A stretch of DNA of 64,000 nucleotides, from contig JAJEKV010000071.1 in the NCBI GenBank assembly GCA_021234155.1, forward strand, positions 1,687,138 through 1,751,137, read 5' to 3'. Source of the stretch: Isoetes taiwanensis. Taxonomy: Eukaryota; Streptophyta; Lycopodiopsida; Isoetales; Isoetaceae. This document shows positions 12,246 through 23,827 of this stretch, piece after piece. Under the pieces are notes generated by a model. That model saw nothing but the letters and a program-made list of their open reading frames with translations, was not told the origin of the DNA and searched no databases. Within the stretch, counting starts at the first letter, position 1, and each line of letters starts with the position of its first letter. A program made the position numbers and the translations under genes.

Positions 12246-13915
12246 TTTTTGTAAAGATACAGCATTTCTTGCTGATGTACATGTTTTTTGAGTAATAGAA
12301 AGGGAAAACATTCTCCTGTAAATTGTTTTGTACTCTTCTTATTTCACTATCTCACTAACAGAATCTGTAACAGGGACAAATGTGCTTGAATCTGTAACAG
12401 GGAGAAATGTGCTTGAAGAGGCGTCGCTGATAAACCTTTTTTTGTTAAGTACCTGAACTGTAGTTAGTACTCGGGACTTGGTTTTCTTTGTTGAAGAATA
12501 TTTTGTTCATTAGCACTACATTTGAGTGCATTCATACCTTTGTAAACCTGATTCTATTGAATACAATTGAGTTTCTGGTTTTAAGTGATATCTGTTGTCT
12601 TGAGTTCTCTTCATGCCTGTATGCATTACATATGTTAAGTTTCTGATACAAGCAATGCAAAGAAAGTCTTCAAATATTAGAAATTTCATTCAATGTATCA
12701 TTCCAAACACAGCAAGGTCTCACAATACCATGGCCAAATTAAATGAAGGGCAAATCATTCATTTTTCCAGATTTTGGAGAAGGATCTGCCTGATCTGATC
12801 TCCCTTCTTTTTCAACTTCCTGTTCATGTCTTGAGTCTCATAATACTCAACATGTGGGCATTCTGGAGTTAGTGGCAGCAATTCCATTCCCTTTCTCTAA
12901 AAAATACAGAAGTTCCATAGTACAGCACATGCATGCACGATTTTGCTAGCTTGTGATGCTTGAACAGTAAGACTTTTCAAAATTCTCCATTTCTCCTTCA
13001 CAATGCCAAATCCATTCTCAATTACAACTCTACCTCTGCAGATTCTCTTGTTGAATCGATTCTTTTTGCTATCAGGGTCAGGAAAAACCTTTAACAAAAA
13101 AGGCCTGCTAGGATATATGCAGAATCTCCAAGTAATTGAGAAGGTATGTTTACAACTATATCTTCCTCAGTAGGCATTCCTTTCTTGATCTTCTTCCCTT
13201 GTAATCTAACAATAGGTTCATGTAATATGGATTTAGAGGCCAATCTGTTATAAATGTTGCTTTTCCTGAAATGTCCAGAATCATGTACAGATCCTACTCT
13301 AATACAACAGACATTGACAAACAATTTACTATGAGTAACACAGCCTTGAAATAGAATAGAATGTCTTTTATTCTTGCTGTAATAGTCATTTGCATGATCT
13401 TTTTTCTTTGGTTTTCTGTACAAATATATGTGGCTGCCATCAACTGCAGCAAACACGTTTGGCATACCAGTTGCCTCCTTAAATTCTGCTATAATGTCGA
13501 GTAATCTTTGCCCTGATGGACTAGCTATAAATCTCTTATACAACATGTTCTTGGAAGCAAAAGCAAGTGTGATCTTCCTCACATATTTCTGAACTGTGGG
13601 CTGACCAGCATAAAATCTCCTTCCAACATGTAGAGGAGATTCCCCATGAGCAAGGAAGTAAACTACCATAGCTACAGCCCTTCTTGGCTCTATGGGAGCC
13701 CTTACTTTGTTGCCTGGTTTTACAAAATATGGGGCCAGAAGACCTACCAGTTTTTCGAATGATGATCTTGACATCCTGTAACATTGTCTCCACATATCAT
13801 CCTCATAAGAGGGCAAGCAATTCCAGGCATGGTTGTCAATGCTATCCCACTGTGTGGTTTGTCTCGGTGCAACCCAAAATCTTCTTGAAGGCCTTTTTAG
13901 TCTGGCTGTCAAAAT
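12246..13915 (-). mobile_element. PIF/Harbinger transposase fragment inserted in LC2
   Basis: A 1,670-bp insert flanked by the 207-bp direct repeats. It lacks the Myb-like partner gene and the N-terminus of the transposase, and I see no terminal inverted repeats or 3-bp TTA duplication. That does not fit normal Harbinger transposition. Its minus-strand end reads ACAAAAA. Retroposition of a 5'-truncated transposase transcript or a patch-repair duplication are both possible. A 27-bp tandem pair (GAATCTGTAACAGGGA) lies at about 12361-12416. Confidence 0.7.
12759..13915 (-). pseudogene. PIF/Harbinger DDE transposase, 5'-truncated
   Basis: Begins RLKRPSRRFWVAPRQTTQWD, then WNCLPSYEDDMWRQCYRMS and FEKLVGLLAPYF. 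The catalytic triad of the DDE_Tnp_4 family is readable: first D in FAAVDGSHIYLYRKP, second D in QLLGDSAYILAG, and E in VIENGFGIVKEKW. A frame break near 13095 separates the second D from the E block, and an in-frame TAG follows LWNFCIF at 12897. The normal end comes at 12759-12761 (ILLQNLEK then TGA). It is closest in this window to the transposase at 21951-23243, whose first catalytic D is lost. Confidence 0.9.
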
Positions 13916-14122
13916 CATTTTCAAAATAAAAAACATCTTCTTGTGATGAAACCTGACAATTGAGAGGCTCATCATCAAGCTCGCTCTCCTCTTCCTCCTC
14001 AAGAATATCTCTAAATATTTTTACAGCCGTCTCCCTCAATTGTAGCATATCAATTAAGAAGCTGGCAACCCGAGTGGCAGGTAAACTGAAAAAGGAAATA
14101 AGATTTGTAACCTCAATCCCGA
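13916..14122 (-). repeat. 207-bp direct repeat, right copy
   Basis: Partner of 12039-12245. Upstream on the minus strand it is continuous with LC2 coding sequence (CPAYQSLRDRFGIEVTNL), so this copy sits at the original place. Its other end runs directly into the transposase fragment. Confidence 0.95.
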
Positions 14123-14570
14123 ACCTGTCCCTTAGTGATTGGTATGCCGGACACTTTAGAATCACATGTTCTTCATCCTCAACTCGTTTGCCCCACATGC
14201 TCTGCATAGTCTATTTTCCCGTGCTATTCCTGTCCATCTCCCCACTTCCACGTTTAGATGATGTCCGCTCAGCCTCATTCTACAAATAACATGCCTTTTC
14301 TTGATAGAAATATTGTCATTGAGATATAACTCATCTCCCGCAGGGTAGGGGTCATCTTCTCTCTGTAGTGCGACATCTTTGTTCCAGGTCTAGACCAGAT
14401 CCGGTTGGTTATCTTCTCTGTAACTTATTCCCTAATCCGATCCTTATTCTGTACAAGGCTCTCGATGGGGAGCCCCCATCTCTTTAGCCACACAACACCA
14501 TCTGCATACCAACCTTGATCAAAAGATCCTTTAATAACCAGACGAGGAAGACTATCTTCCTTCAAACCCC

Positions 14571-16278
14571 CTACTTTGCACAAGTTAAAAACTGGCATAT
14601 AGCCTCACCCTCCAGAGGCAGCATACCACATTCAACCAGCATCATCTCATAAGGGGTCTGCATTTTCACCCCAAGCTCGGCCCGTAGAAATTTCTTTTGC
14701 ACCTTTTCAATTTTCTGCCATAACTCTAACGATAAGCCTGGCCCCCATACCTCACAACCGTAAAGCACAACTGCCTGCACCAGTATCTTATATAGCATTC
14801 TCTTCAAATTAAACTTCCAAATATCCGCCTTAACACATTTTCTCTGCATCGCAAAAAAGGCTTTAAGCCCACCGTTTACTCTCTGCTCCACTGCTTGATT
14901 CCATCTAAAATTCTTATCTATAATCCCCAAATATTTGTATGATGTAGAGATCTCCACTGGGTCGTCCTTATAAAAGAATTCATAATTCTTATCCAACGTG
15001 GTTCCAAAAATTACCACACTCGTTTTGCTCGAGTTTACCCGCAAGCCCTTAGCATCACAAAAAGAAGCTAGAGCGTCCAAGTGCTTCTGCATTCCTGACT
15101 TGCTTCTAGAAATCAAAACAATATCGTCTGCATACAAAAGCAGGAGAATAACATATCCGGCTAGAGGGGTTCCCTCCCCTCCATAATTATGTATCCATCC
15201 TTCCAACTTATCAATAAATATGCCAAAGAGGGTTGGCGACATAGGGCACCCCAATATTACTGACCACCACCTCGTCACATTCCTCGACAAATGGAGTGGA
15301 TAATTTAATCAACACTTTTTCATACAATAGTCTTACAGCATCCCTGTATTCTTTCGGCACATTGATGTGCTCCATGCTATTCCAAAGATTCCCTCTACAT
15401 ACCGTATCAAATGCCTTAGTACAGTCTACGAATGCAGCAAACAGAGGTTTTCGTGTCCCTTTGACAGCATCTATCATAGCCCAAAAGGTGACAAGGTGAT
15501 CCACCGTGGATTTCAGCGGCTTAAAACCTGCCTGTCCCTTAGCTCTGACATCATGATTCTCTGCCCACACACTAATTTTATGTTCAACAATTGTAGCATA
15601 TAACTTGGCAAACAGGTTGCTGACCATAATCATTCTGTAGTTGTTAGGATCATTTCTATCTCCCGCCTTATATATGGGAACCACTCGATTAACCTGCCAT
15701 GATGGCGGAAAGCCTTCTTTGACCGCTGCATTAAACGATAAAAAACCATTCTCATTCTCATTAAATGTTAGTGTTATCCCCTCTACCACCTTAGGCCCTG
15801 CCCACTTCAAAAGGTCTGCAACTAAGCCTGTGGAGTCTGCTGCTTTTCTATTAGCCAACTTGGAAAGCCCCCATTGGACATCCTCACCTGAAAAAACCAA
15901 ATCACTTTGCGTGCCCTGCCAACCATCTTGTATATCTTCCACATGATAGAGTCTCTTAACCTGTTCTAAAAAGACATTTGCATTCAAATTGGTATTTTCA
16001 TGCTTACCTTGTTTAAGCTTTTTCCAGAACTTGTAGGGATCAATCAGCAACTCTGCGACCATCTCCTCCTGCTTGCGTTGCAAAAAAGCCCTCTTCTTTG
16101 TTTTCACAAGAGTCTTGAACTCTCTGATCAACTGCCCCCTACGAGCCCCAATGGCACTCTTATACTGCTTTCTTTTCTCCTTACACTCTGTGTCAAACCA
16201 GCCATTACATGGTAGGCCCTTCCGCCTACAACCCGAGAAGAAACACGTCTGTGTAGTGCCCGTGATCATAGAGATCAA
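14571..16278 (-). pseudogene. LC2 ORF2 reverse transcriptase
   Basis: Two overlapping frames joined by a break near 15250. 15211-16278: linker, LANRKAADSTGLVADLLKWA, NRVVPIYKAGDRNDPNNYR, GQAGFKPLKSTVDHL and motif A AAFVDCTKAFDTV. 14571-15290: GCPMSPTLFGIFIDKLEGW, catalytic YADDIVLISRS, KTSVVIFG, and the thumb YKYLG and LYGCEVWGPGL. All polymerase motifs A to E are present. A single frameshift separates A from B, so this copy is close to intact. The next part (14123-14560) carries the zinc motif with further breaks. Confidence 0.9.
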
Positions 16279-16313
16279 GAGATTGCTTATTTCCCCTGCA
16301 CTTTCCGGCCATA

Positions 16314-17089
16314 CTACTCGTAACGTTCCTCAAACAGGCTAAGATATGAATCTTTTTTCCTCTCAACCACATATATGCATCTAGAACTTCTAGAATCTGC
16401 TTGTTCCTCTTCCCATTGCACACTATTAATTTTGATAGAGACAATGACGGGTGCATGATCCGGTTCGCTTCTCTCATCCAAAATTTGCAAAGAGGTGACA
16501 TTATCCACAAAGTGTGCTGCTGCAATAAAATAGTCCACCACACTTTTGCCTCTACATGTACACTTAGAGGTTTCTGGAAAATTTCTAGTGCCATTATACA
16601 ATACCAAATTCAGGCAGCGGTACCCATGGGTGTAGGACACGGATCCATATCCATTGACACACGATTACATCCAATATCACACATTTCCTGCTCGTCTAAC
16701 TGCTCCATCCACACTGGGTCCCCAGATGCACTTGCTATTGCTGCCTGTTTTTTCGATGTTCTACCATTAAAGTCCCCCATAAGCACCACTTCCCCCATAG
16801 ACAAAAAACCAGTTATGTCTTGCTCAAGTGCCTGAAACGGATCCTCCATGTCCAAGTTGTACATACTATAATAAGTTTATTGTTTTAAAGGCGGTAAATA
16901 GCACCCTGCAATGAACATCTTACGGTTCTTTCCCCCCAGCTCCACCCATTGTTTTGAGTCCTTAACTATGCTCACCGTATGTTTTAATTCCCTTCGGATA
17001 TAATAGGCAACCCCTCCATATCCTCTTCTCCTCCACCCCTTCCTATTCCATACTGAGTGTAACAAACAGAAACCTGGAATGTCTGGCAA
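16314..17089 (-). pseudogene. LC2 ORF2 APE-type endonuclease
   Basis: Three overlapping frames: 16877-17089 (GYGGVAYYIRREL, FIAGCYLPP), 16610-16864 (VVLMGDFNGRTSKKQAAI) and 16314-16640 (CTCRGKSVVDYFIAAAHF then EPDHAPVIVS). The GDFNGR and DHAP motifs are those of the target-nicking endonuclease. EPDHAP replaces the commoner SDHxP. Two frame breaks inactivate it. Confidence 0.85.
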
Positions 17090-17195
17090 ACCAAATTCCT
17101 CATGTTCCCATATCTCTAGAAAAAAAGACCAAGTCTACTGATGCTAGAACATCATCCATTGAGTGCACCTTTTCCGCGCTCAACTGGCTTATGTT

Positions 17196-18224
17196 TCATG
17201 CCATAATCCTAATGGCCTCTATTCCATATGCTGCAATTTGCACCTTCCCATTTCTCCAGAAAGCCTTCTGGTTATTCTGCCTTGCTACCTTGAATTTCTG
17301 AATTTTTACTTTATGCGCTTCATATTGCTCTTTGGTGAGATCTTGATTGATACAAATATTTGTCCCTTTGAGCTCTGTCTTTTTCTGTAGCACCCTCATT
17401 CTGCTGGTCCAGTTAGCAAATTTAACCACCACGTTTCTTGGCCTAGAACCCTTCGGGCCTGCTCTAAAAGCGTCTTCAATCTCAATGCCTTCCAGTTTCA
17501 TTTGATCTGAGAACAAACAAGCAACTTCATTTTTAGTGTTTTCACCTTCAAATTCCGAGAGTCCGGCCACTCTTAGATTAAGAGCCCTTTTATGTCTTTC
17601 CTGCTGCTCCAAGACATCATTCATTTGTGCATTCAATTTGTTTACTGCTTCTTTAACAGATTAATTAGCTACAGTGTCTTCTTCATTCTCATCCCCATCA
17701 CACATAGCTTCAGCTTCCCTTTCTTTCAAAATGTTAATTTCCTCTCTAAGACTTTGATTCTCTTGTTTCAATTCTGTTTTCAAAGCAGCAAGCTCATTCT
17801 TCAAGGATCTATTATCCTGCTGCAACTCAGAAAGAGAACTAGAAATTTGACGTAGCGCACATACCATTTCAGAATCTTTGTGTGCTGCCTCCTTACGCAT
17901 TTGATCTAAAGTTTCCATTAATTTCAGCATCACCAGGTTCAGAATTACAAGGAGTCCCCCAATATCAAGCTGTGTCTGCCCATGCTGCTGGAGAAAACCA
18001 GATCTAAACACCATCCCTGCATGCATTGTGCCTGCATTTTCAGATGATTTCAGATTTCCATCTGTGGCAACCTCCAATTCTTCTGATCCGCTATCCTCCT
18101 GCAAAGCTTTGTTTTTTATGGGGATTCCCTGTTTTTCTGAACTGCAGCCGGATGTGGCCACAGACCTCTTCATGTTTTGAATCAGAAAAGTGCCATCTCC
18201 ATCTATTCCCCTGCTGCCGAACAC
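17196..18224 (-). pseudogene. LC2 ORF1, L1ORF1p-like
   Basis: One frame broken only by an in-frame TAA at 17661-17663. The N-terminal part has a serine and glutamate-rich stretch, then a long coiled coil (ISSSLSELQQDNRSLKNELA, LKQENQSLREEINIL). After the stop come a second short coil and the RRM: KRALNLRVAGLSEFEGENTK, IEDAFRAGPKGSRPRNVVVK and LKGTNICINQDLTKEQYEA, with a C-terminal domain ending IRIMA. The domain order is that of animal-type L1 ORF1. It is the most complete ORF1 here and one substitution from open. Confidence 0.85.
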
Positions 18225-18597
18225 AGACCCAGACCCATTCTTGTTTCCAGAGAAAGCCGCATTTCCATCTACTTTCTGTTCCTACTACAGAACACAGACC
18301 TATGCTTGTTTTTTTCACCAGAGGAAGCCGCAAATGCGACCTCCCTATTCTCTGCATTTGCCTTGCCTTCACCCGAAGCCAGAGAAGTGGCTGCAGCTGG
18401 ACCCCTTCTTGTTTTTTTCAACAGAGGAAGCCACATGTGCGACCTTCCTATTTGTCACAAAATCACCAGAAGATGCCGAAGATGCCCTGTTTGTTGCTTT
18501 AGCATCGATCCCTGTAACAGGGTCCATGGACCCAATGTCAGCAGCGCCAGATGTGCCTTCGGAGGAGACCTTTTTTGCCCTAGTTTTTTGCCGCCGG

Positions 18598-18600
<3 letters not shown>
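18225..18600 (-). other. LC2 5' region with internal repeats
   Basis: The family 5' end GGCGGCAAAAAACTAG lies at 18580-18595. A short frame starts at the ATG near 18528 (MDPVTGIDAKATNRASSAS). A motif CAGAGGAAGCCGCA with a preceding T run recurs near 18250, 18320 and 18425, so this is an internal tandem of diverged units, probably 5' UTR or the very start of ORF1. Confidence 0.55.

Positions 18601-18672
<72 letters not shown>
18601..18672. repeat. (GA)n microsatellite, LC1 tail
   Basis: About 72 bp of GA followed by four GAAGT units. On the minus strand this is (TTCAC)n then TC, the tail of LC1, abutting the 5' end of LC2. Confidence 0.95.
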
Positions 18673-19384
<712 letters not shown>

Positions 19385-20579
19385 ATGTCTAAGGCCTCTC
19401 GATCTGCTTTGCCAGCAACCAGCAAGCCTTTCGTGCCTCCTCGGGTTGAAAAAATGGCACCAAGAAGGACCCGGAAAATGACAGGCCAGATCTCCATGGA
19501 TGTGCATTTGGATACTAATTCTGAGCCAATTCCATCTTCAAGACAGCCAAAGGAAAAGAGATCTAAGCGTGTATTGAGCGAAATTCAGGCATCCTCTGAT
19601 ATTGTGAGTGAATCTTTTGAAACTGATTCCGCTTTGGCTCTTGTTGTGCATGAGAAGGAAAATTCGAAAGTGATAGACACAAAGAATAGGAAGTCTCCTG
19701 TGCAATGGACAGATCAGGGTGTCTCCACATTTCTCAATCTCTTGAACGAGATGAAATTGGTAATCAATGGCACCCTCAACCTCTCCAACACACAATGGAG
19801 GGAAATTATGATCAAATTGCAGCCCTTTGTTGGGGGTTTAGTGGAGCTGAGACAACTAAAGAACAAATGGGATAAGCTGCAAGCTAAATTTAAAGATGAG
19901 AAGGAGGCTTGTAGCCATACGGGTTCTGAACCATCAACTTGGCAGTGGTATGACAGAATGGAAGAGGTTAAATATGGTGTTACCTCAGATAATCCAATAC
20001 CAGGTGCTGGTGATGATGGTGAATTTGGGAATGAAGCTTTCGCGGCTGCAGACTTGCATACAAATTACTCGGAATCTTTCATGAATGACACTTTCTTTGG
20101 CATGTTGGAACAGATGCAAGACATTTGAAGACCACTTTGATGATCCACCCAATTCAAACAATAATGTAAACACGGAAACCGAAAGCAAAAGTCAAAGTTG
20201 ATGCGAAATTCCAATCAATAGGACACCAACAGGAAACCAGACAGATTCTTCAAGTCCTAGATCAGCTGCATGTAATCAGCCTGGAGTTTGTGGAAAACCT
20301 ACAAGTAGAAAAAAGTCCAGGTTGCAGATAGATGAAGACATTGCAATGGGAATATCACATATGGCAAGCACATTTGGGGACACTGAGGTGAAGAAATTAG
20401 ATTTCCTGAAAGAAGAAAGTGCAAGAAAAATTGAGTTGGTCAGGGAATTGGAAACAATAAGATCTGCAAACAGTCTGAAAATTGCAGAGTCCATGGCTGC
20501 AATGACTCAAAGCATATGTGAAATGACAAAGGAGACATTGCTCAAAATTGCCAAACTTGCTGCCAATAAGAAGGACTAA
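19385..20579 (+). pseudogene. PIF-associated Myb/SANT-like DNA-binding protein
   Basis: The first frame (19385-20128, 247 codons) has a basic serine-rich N-terminus and then a Myb/SANT-like domain of the type shared with plant L10-interacting MYB proteins: VQWTDQGVSTFLNLLNEM, TQWREIMIKLQPFVG, RQLKNKWDKLQAKFKDEKE, and the closing STWQWYDRM (about residues 102-192). In PIF elements this protein partners the transposase and binds the ends. A frame break near 20118 and a TGA at 20197-20199 separate it from a C-terminal part (20200-20579) with SRKKSRLQIDEDIAMG and a helical stretch ending LAANKKD. The late breaks suggest recent decay. Confidence 0.8.
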
Positions 20580-20779
20580 AGGTTCGTTTTCAGTTTTTTG
20601 CTTTTTAGAAATTCTATTTTGGAACTGTCTCAAAACACATTAGTATTATTAAATATTGCAGAAGTTGTACTGCCCTATTTCTTTATAGTATTAATTATTG
20701 TCTTCTAGTCACAATCACCCAAATTCGTAAGGGCTATTTAAGCTTCCTGAATTCCTTGCATGCAAGCCGCTCCGAAGAC

Positions 20780-21347
20780 ATGGAGAGAGTCGTGAACCGA
20801 AAGTGCCCACGCTCTCCAAGCTCGAGCTCATCTTCCTCGAGCTCAAGGTCATCTTCATATTCCTCATATCAAACTCCAGATTCTACTTCTTCCTCTTCCA
20901 GTGAGGTTCTATTACTCCGATCATGACTCCTGGCCTACTTCGAGTGAGGAACTTCTTCCCGACAGTAGTGGGGACTCTCAACAGTTCTCTGATCATCCTG
21001 TTAGTTTGGGGAACATTTTTCAGCAGAATCAGGTTTCCAACGAAGACTCTTCGGGCGAGGAAGAGCAACACGAAAGCCAGTTCTCCTCCCCTTCAGTCCA
21101 GCTTGCAAACCCTGAAGTGGAAGTCTTGACCCACAAGCTAATCCACTGCAGTTATTCCAAACAGACTGTTACTACTTTCTTTGAGATGGAGGTTTCTATT
21201 GATGCTGATGTTTTAGAATGGGCTGCTAATTCTGCTAGGAACAGGACTGTCCATATAGAGAGTGTTTACGTTAGGCACAACGAAAAATGGTGCCTTCAAG
21301 AGATACGAAATATTACCTTCCAGTGTGACCTTTGTCCCAGGATTTGA
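20780..21347 (+). pseudogene. Unrecognised serine-rich ORF inside the Harbinger element
   Basis: The ATG at 20780 opens MERVVNRKCPRSPSSSSSSS, a long serine run. One frame change near 20900 leads to RFYYSDHDSWPTSSEELLPD, then an acidic stretch and a more ordered C-terminus (VTTFFEMEVSIDADVLEWAA, RNRTVHIESVYVRHNEKW), stop after CDLCPRI. I recognise no family. It lies on the same strand as the Myb-like gene, 200 bp downstream, so it may be a third element gene or a captured host fragment. Confidence 0.45.
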
Positions 21348-21950
21348 ACAAGAAATATTGTTATGTCTTCATCTTTTTGTTTTTGTTTCATATTTTCATT
21401 TTCAAACAGGCTTCTGTTATATAGAAAATGGCATGCATGCCATTTTTTTTTGGCTGATGTAACTCTTCGAGTTCTGACAGAAGAAACCCATTTTGTCCTT
21501 CTATTGATGCAGATTTCCTATGCTCTTTGGAAGGCGTGATATTTTTGTTTTTATGATGTGAAGTCATTTGGCTCACATTTGATTGTAACATGGCTGCTGA
21601 GATACTGCACTGTTTTGAACAGTGCAGACTATAAAAATGTATTGAACTTTTTTGAATACAAAACGTGGTTTACCTTCTTATTCCTGTGTTGTTGAAATTT
21701 TATATTCTTTTATGTGTATCAATGTCAAGTCATTTGACTCAGAAATGTCTGTGACATGCTGTTCAGTTTTGATAATGACAGGTTTTTGAGCCCTAATGTA
21801 TGTGTCACAAATCAAGCTCTAAACTCATGCTACAAACACATTTAACTTTTCATCATTCTGTAACAATTGATTAACAATTCAGAATTAAAGAGATCAAATC
21901 AAATACAATTGATTATGGATTTCATTTTCTTGGCTACAAAATTCATTCAT
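21348..21950. other. Intergenic part of the Harbinger element
   Basis: The space between the convergent genes, AT-rich. A palindrome-like CACTGTTTTGAACAGTG lies at about 21607-21625. It probably holds both 3' UTRs. No gene seen. Confidence 0.5.
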
Positions 21951-23243
21951 TCAAAGGATGACATGTCCATCCAGATTCTCAAATAGCACGTGCCTCATTT
22001 GATCACCCTGTTTTTTTAAGGACCTGTTCATGGCTTCTGTTTCATAGTAATATATTGGTGGAGGGTCTTCTTCAATTGGCAGCATATCCCAGCCCTTGTC
22101 TTCCATTATACAAAAGTTCCAAAGAACACAACATGCATGTATGATCTTGGAGGCTTTGCCAACATGCACAGGCAAGTGTTTCAGAATTCTAAAACTTTTC
22201 CTTCACAATGCCAAATCCATTTTCTACACACACTCTGCCCCTACAGATCCTTTTGTTAAACTTACCATATGCACCCTGATTTTGAGGAAAGACTTTAAGG
22301 AGAAAGGGCCTCTTTGGAATAAAATTTGAATCACCTAATAGTAATGGTGGAATAGTTACCGAACTTCCCCGGTCGGGAGGCTGCCCCTTCTTCAGCTTTT
22401 TACGCCAGATTTCGAGTCACCATGCAATTCTGTAAAATTTGTTTTGAGGAAATTTTATATGGAGCTCTTCTTGAACCTGGTTGGAATCATGGATCGAATT
22501 TTTGATTTCTAGTTACACAAACATTTATAAACAATGCGCTATGTAACAATTCCTTGCATGAGACATGAGTGCCTCTTTATGTCTTCTTGTAATAGTCTTC
22601 CCCATTGTCCATTTTTTTTTGGGTTTCCTCCATAAAAAAAATATGGGAAAAATCTTTTTGCACCATATATATTGGGCAACCCGGTTTGCATCATGGAATT
22701 CCTTAATACTTTGGGTTAATCTTGCACCTGTAGGCATTGCAACAAAACATTTGTACAAACATTGTCTTGAAGCCAATACAAGCGTGACTTTCTTGGTATA
22801 TTTAGATCTTGTTGCTTTCCCAACATAAAATCTCTGTCCAGGCATGTAAGGGCATATCCCCCGTGTGCAAGAAAATACAGAACCATAGCTACTGCTTTCC
22901 TTGGATCAACAGGGGGCCTTACTTTATTCCCGGGCCTGACAAGATAAGGCACAATTAAACCTACCAGTCTCTCAAATGTGGCTCTCCTCATCCTGTAAAA
23001 TTGGTGCCACATATCGTCTTCGAAGGATGGCAGACAATTCCAAGCATGGTTATCGATATTATCCCACTGTGTTCTTTGCCTTGGAGCAATCCAAAATCTT
23101 CTTGGTGGTCTTCTAACCCTGCTGGAACCCGCAACCATTAAAGCTGTAGATGTGCAAAAAAACATACCATTGTTATCCTCTAAAACCTCATCATCGAACA
23201 GGGTCATTGGATCTTCGAGCTCGTTGAGTTCCAATAGCTGCAA
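21951..23243 (-). pseudogene. PIF/Harbinger DDE transposase, decayed
   Basis: N-terminal frame 22716-23243: acidic leader, RRPPRRFWIAPRQRTQWDNI, WNCLPSFEDDMWHQFYRMRR and VDPRKAVAMVLYFLAHGG. After a shift, 22525-22845 has QRFYVGKATRSKYTKKVTLV. The first catalytic block should read VDGSH but is scrambled to GAKRFFPYFF, so the first D is gone. The second D (LLLGDSNFIPKRPFLL) and the E (VENGFGIVKEKF) can be read near 22210-22350, followed by a stop. The C-terminus 21951-22175 ends FENLDGHVIL. Clearly dead, and related to the fragment inserted in LC2. Confidence 0.9.
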
Positions 23244-23647
23244 AACATATCTCCGTAATGCAAACCGAAAGTGTCAAAGCCGAAAAAGCATGGCAATCAT
23301 ACCAAGAATGACCGGATCCATGGTTTAGTGGCCGGAATCGAAAGAATGGGGAGGCAAAACTAGAAATGAAATATCCCACATAGCCCGCCGAACGAAGAAA
23401 AAACAGGCTTGAATATCCCACAATTTGGCGCCCGAATGGAACGTTACGGTTGAATTAGCCCACAAAGAGTTCGTCGGCCGGAATGGATGCACGATCGAAA
23501 AATCCGCAAGCAGCAAAAAAAATTCTGCCAATAATGAGAGGTCATTAAGCCTCGAGAGACAATGTATCTCCTCTCCTCCCAAAAAATAATGACATTTAGG
23601 GGAGGAACCGTATGTGACGAGAGATGGATTTTACGAGCATGTGGCCG

Positions 23648-23649
<2 letters not shown>
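23244..23649. other. Transposase upstream region, no gene
   Basis: The 5' flank of the transposase on the minus strand, with GGGCGCCAAATTGTGGGAT and repeated GTGGGATATT motifs. Element end expected here but not resolved. Confidence 0.4.
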
Positions 23650-23700
<51 letters not shown>

Positions 23701-23822
23701 GGAGGAGAGGGGGAGAGGGAGGGAGGGGAGAGGGGGAGGAGAGGGGAGGGGAGGGGAGGGAGGGGAGGGGGAGGGGAGGGGGGAGGGGAGGGGGGGGAGA
23801 GGGGGAGAGAGAGAGAGAGAGC
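23650..23822 (+). repeat. Purine-only tract: GA repeats, then GGGGA-rich array
   Basis: GA repeats (about 23650-23690) pass into about 110 bp of GGAGGGGAGGGG-type sequence and back to GA. With its many G3 and G4 runs on one strand it could form triplex or G-quadruplex DNA. Frames through it (GGRGGG, PPSPPL) are not genes. Confidence 0.9.
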
Positions 23823-23827
23823 ACACT

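Larger units (their letters stand above)
11959..18600 (-). mobile_element. Near full-length LINE LC2, interrupted
   Basis: About 4.8 kb of LINE once the insert and one repeat copy are discounted. Minus-strand order: 5' end GGCGGCAAAAAACTAG (18580-18595), ORF1 (17196-18224), endonuclease (about 16314-17089), reverse transcriptase (14571-16278), zinc motif near 14150-14210, acidic C-terminus, stop, 3' UTR with hairpin AGACC/GGTCT at 12001-12014, (TTCAC)n and TC tail. A 1.67-kb transposase-bearing insert (12246-13915) splits the C-terminus. Confidence 0.9.
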
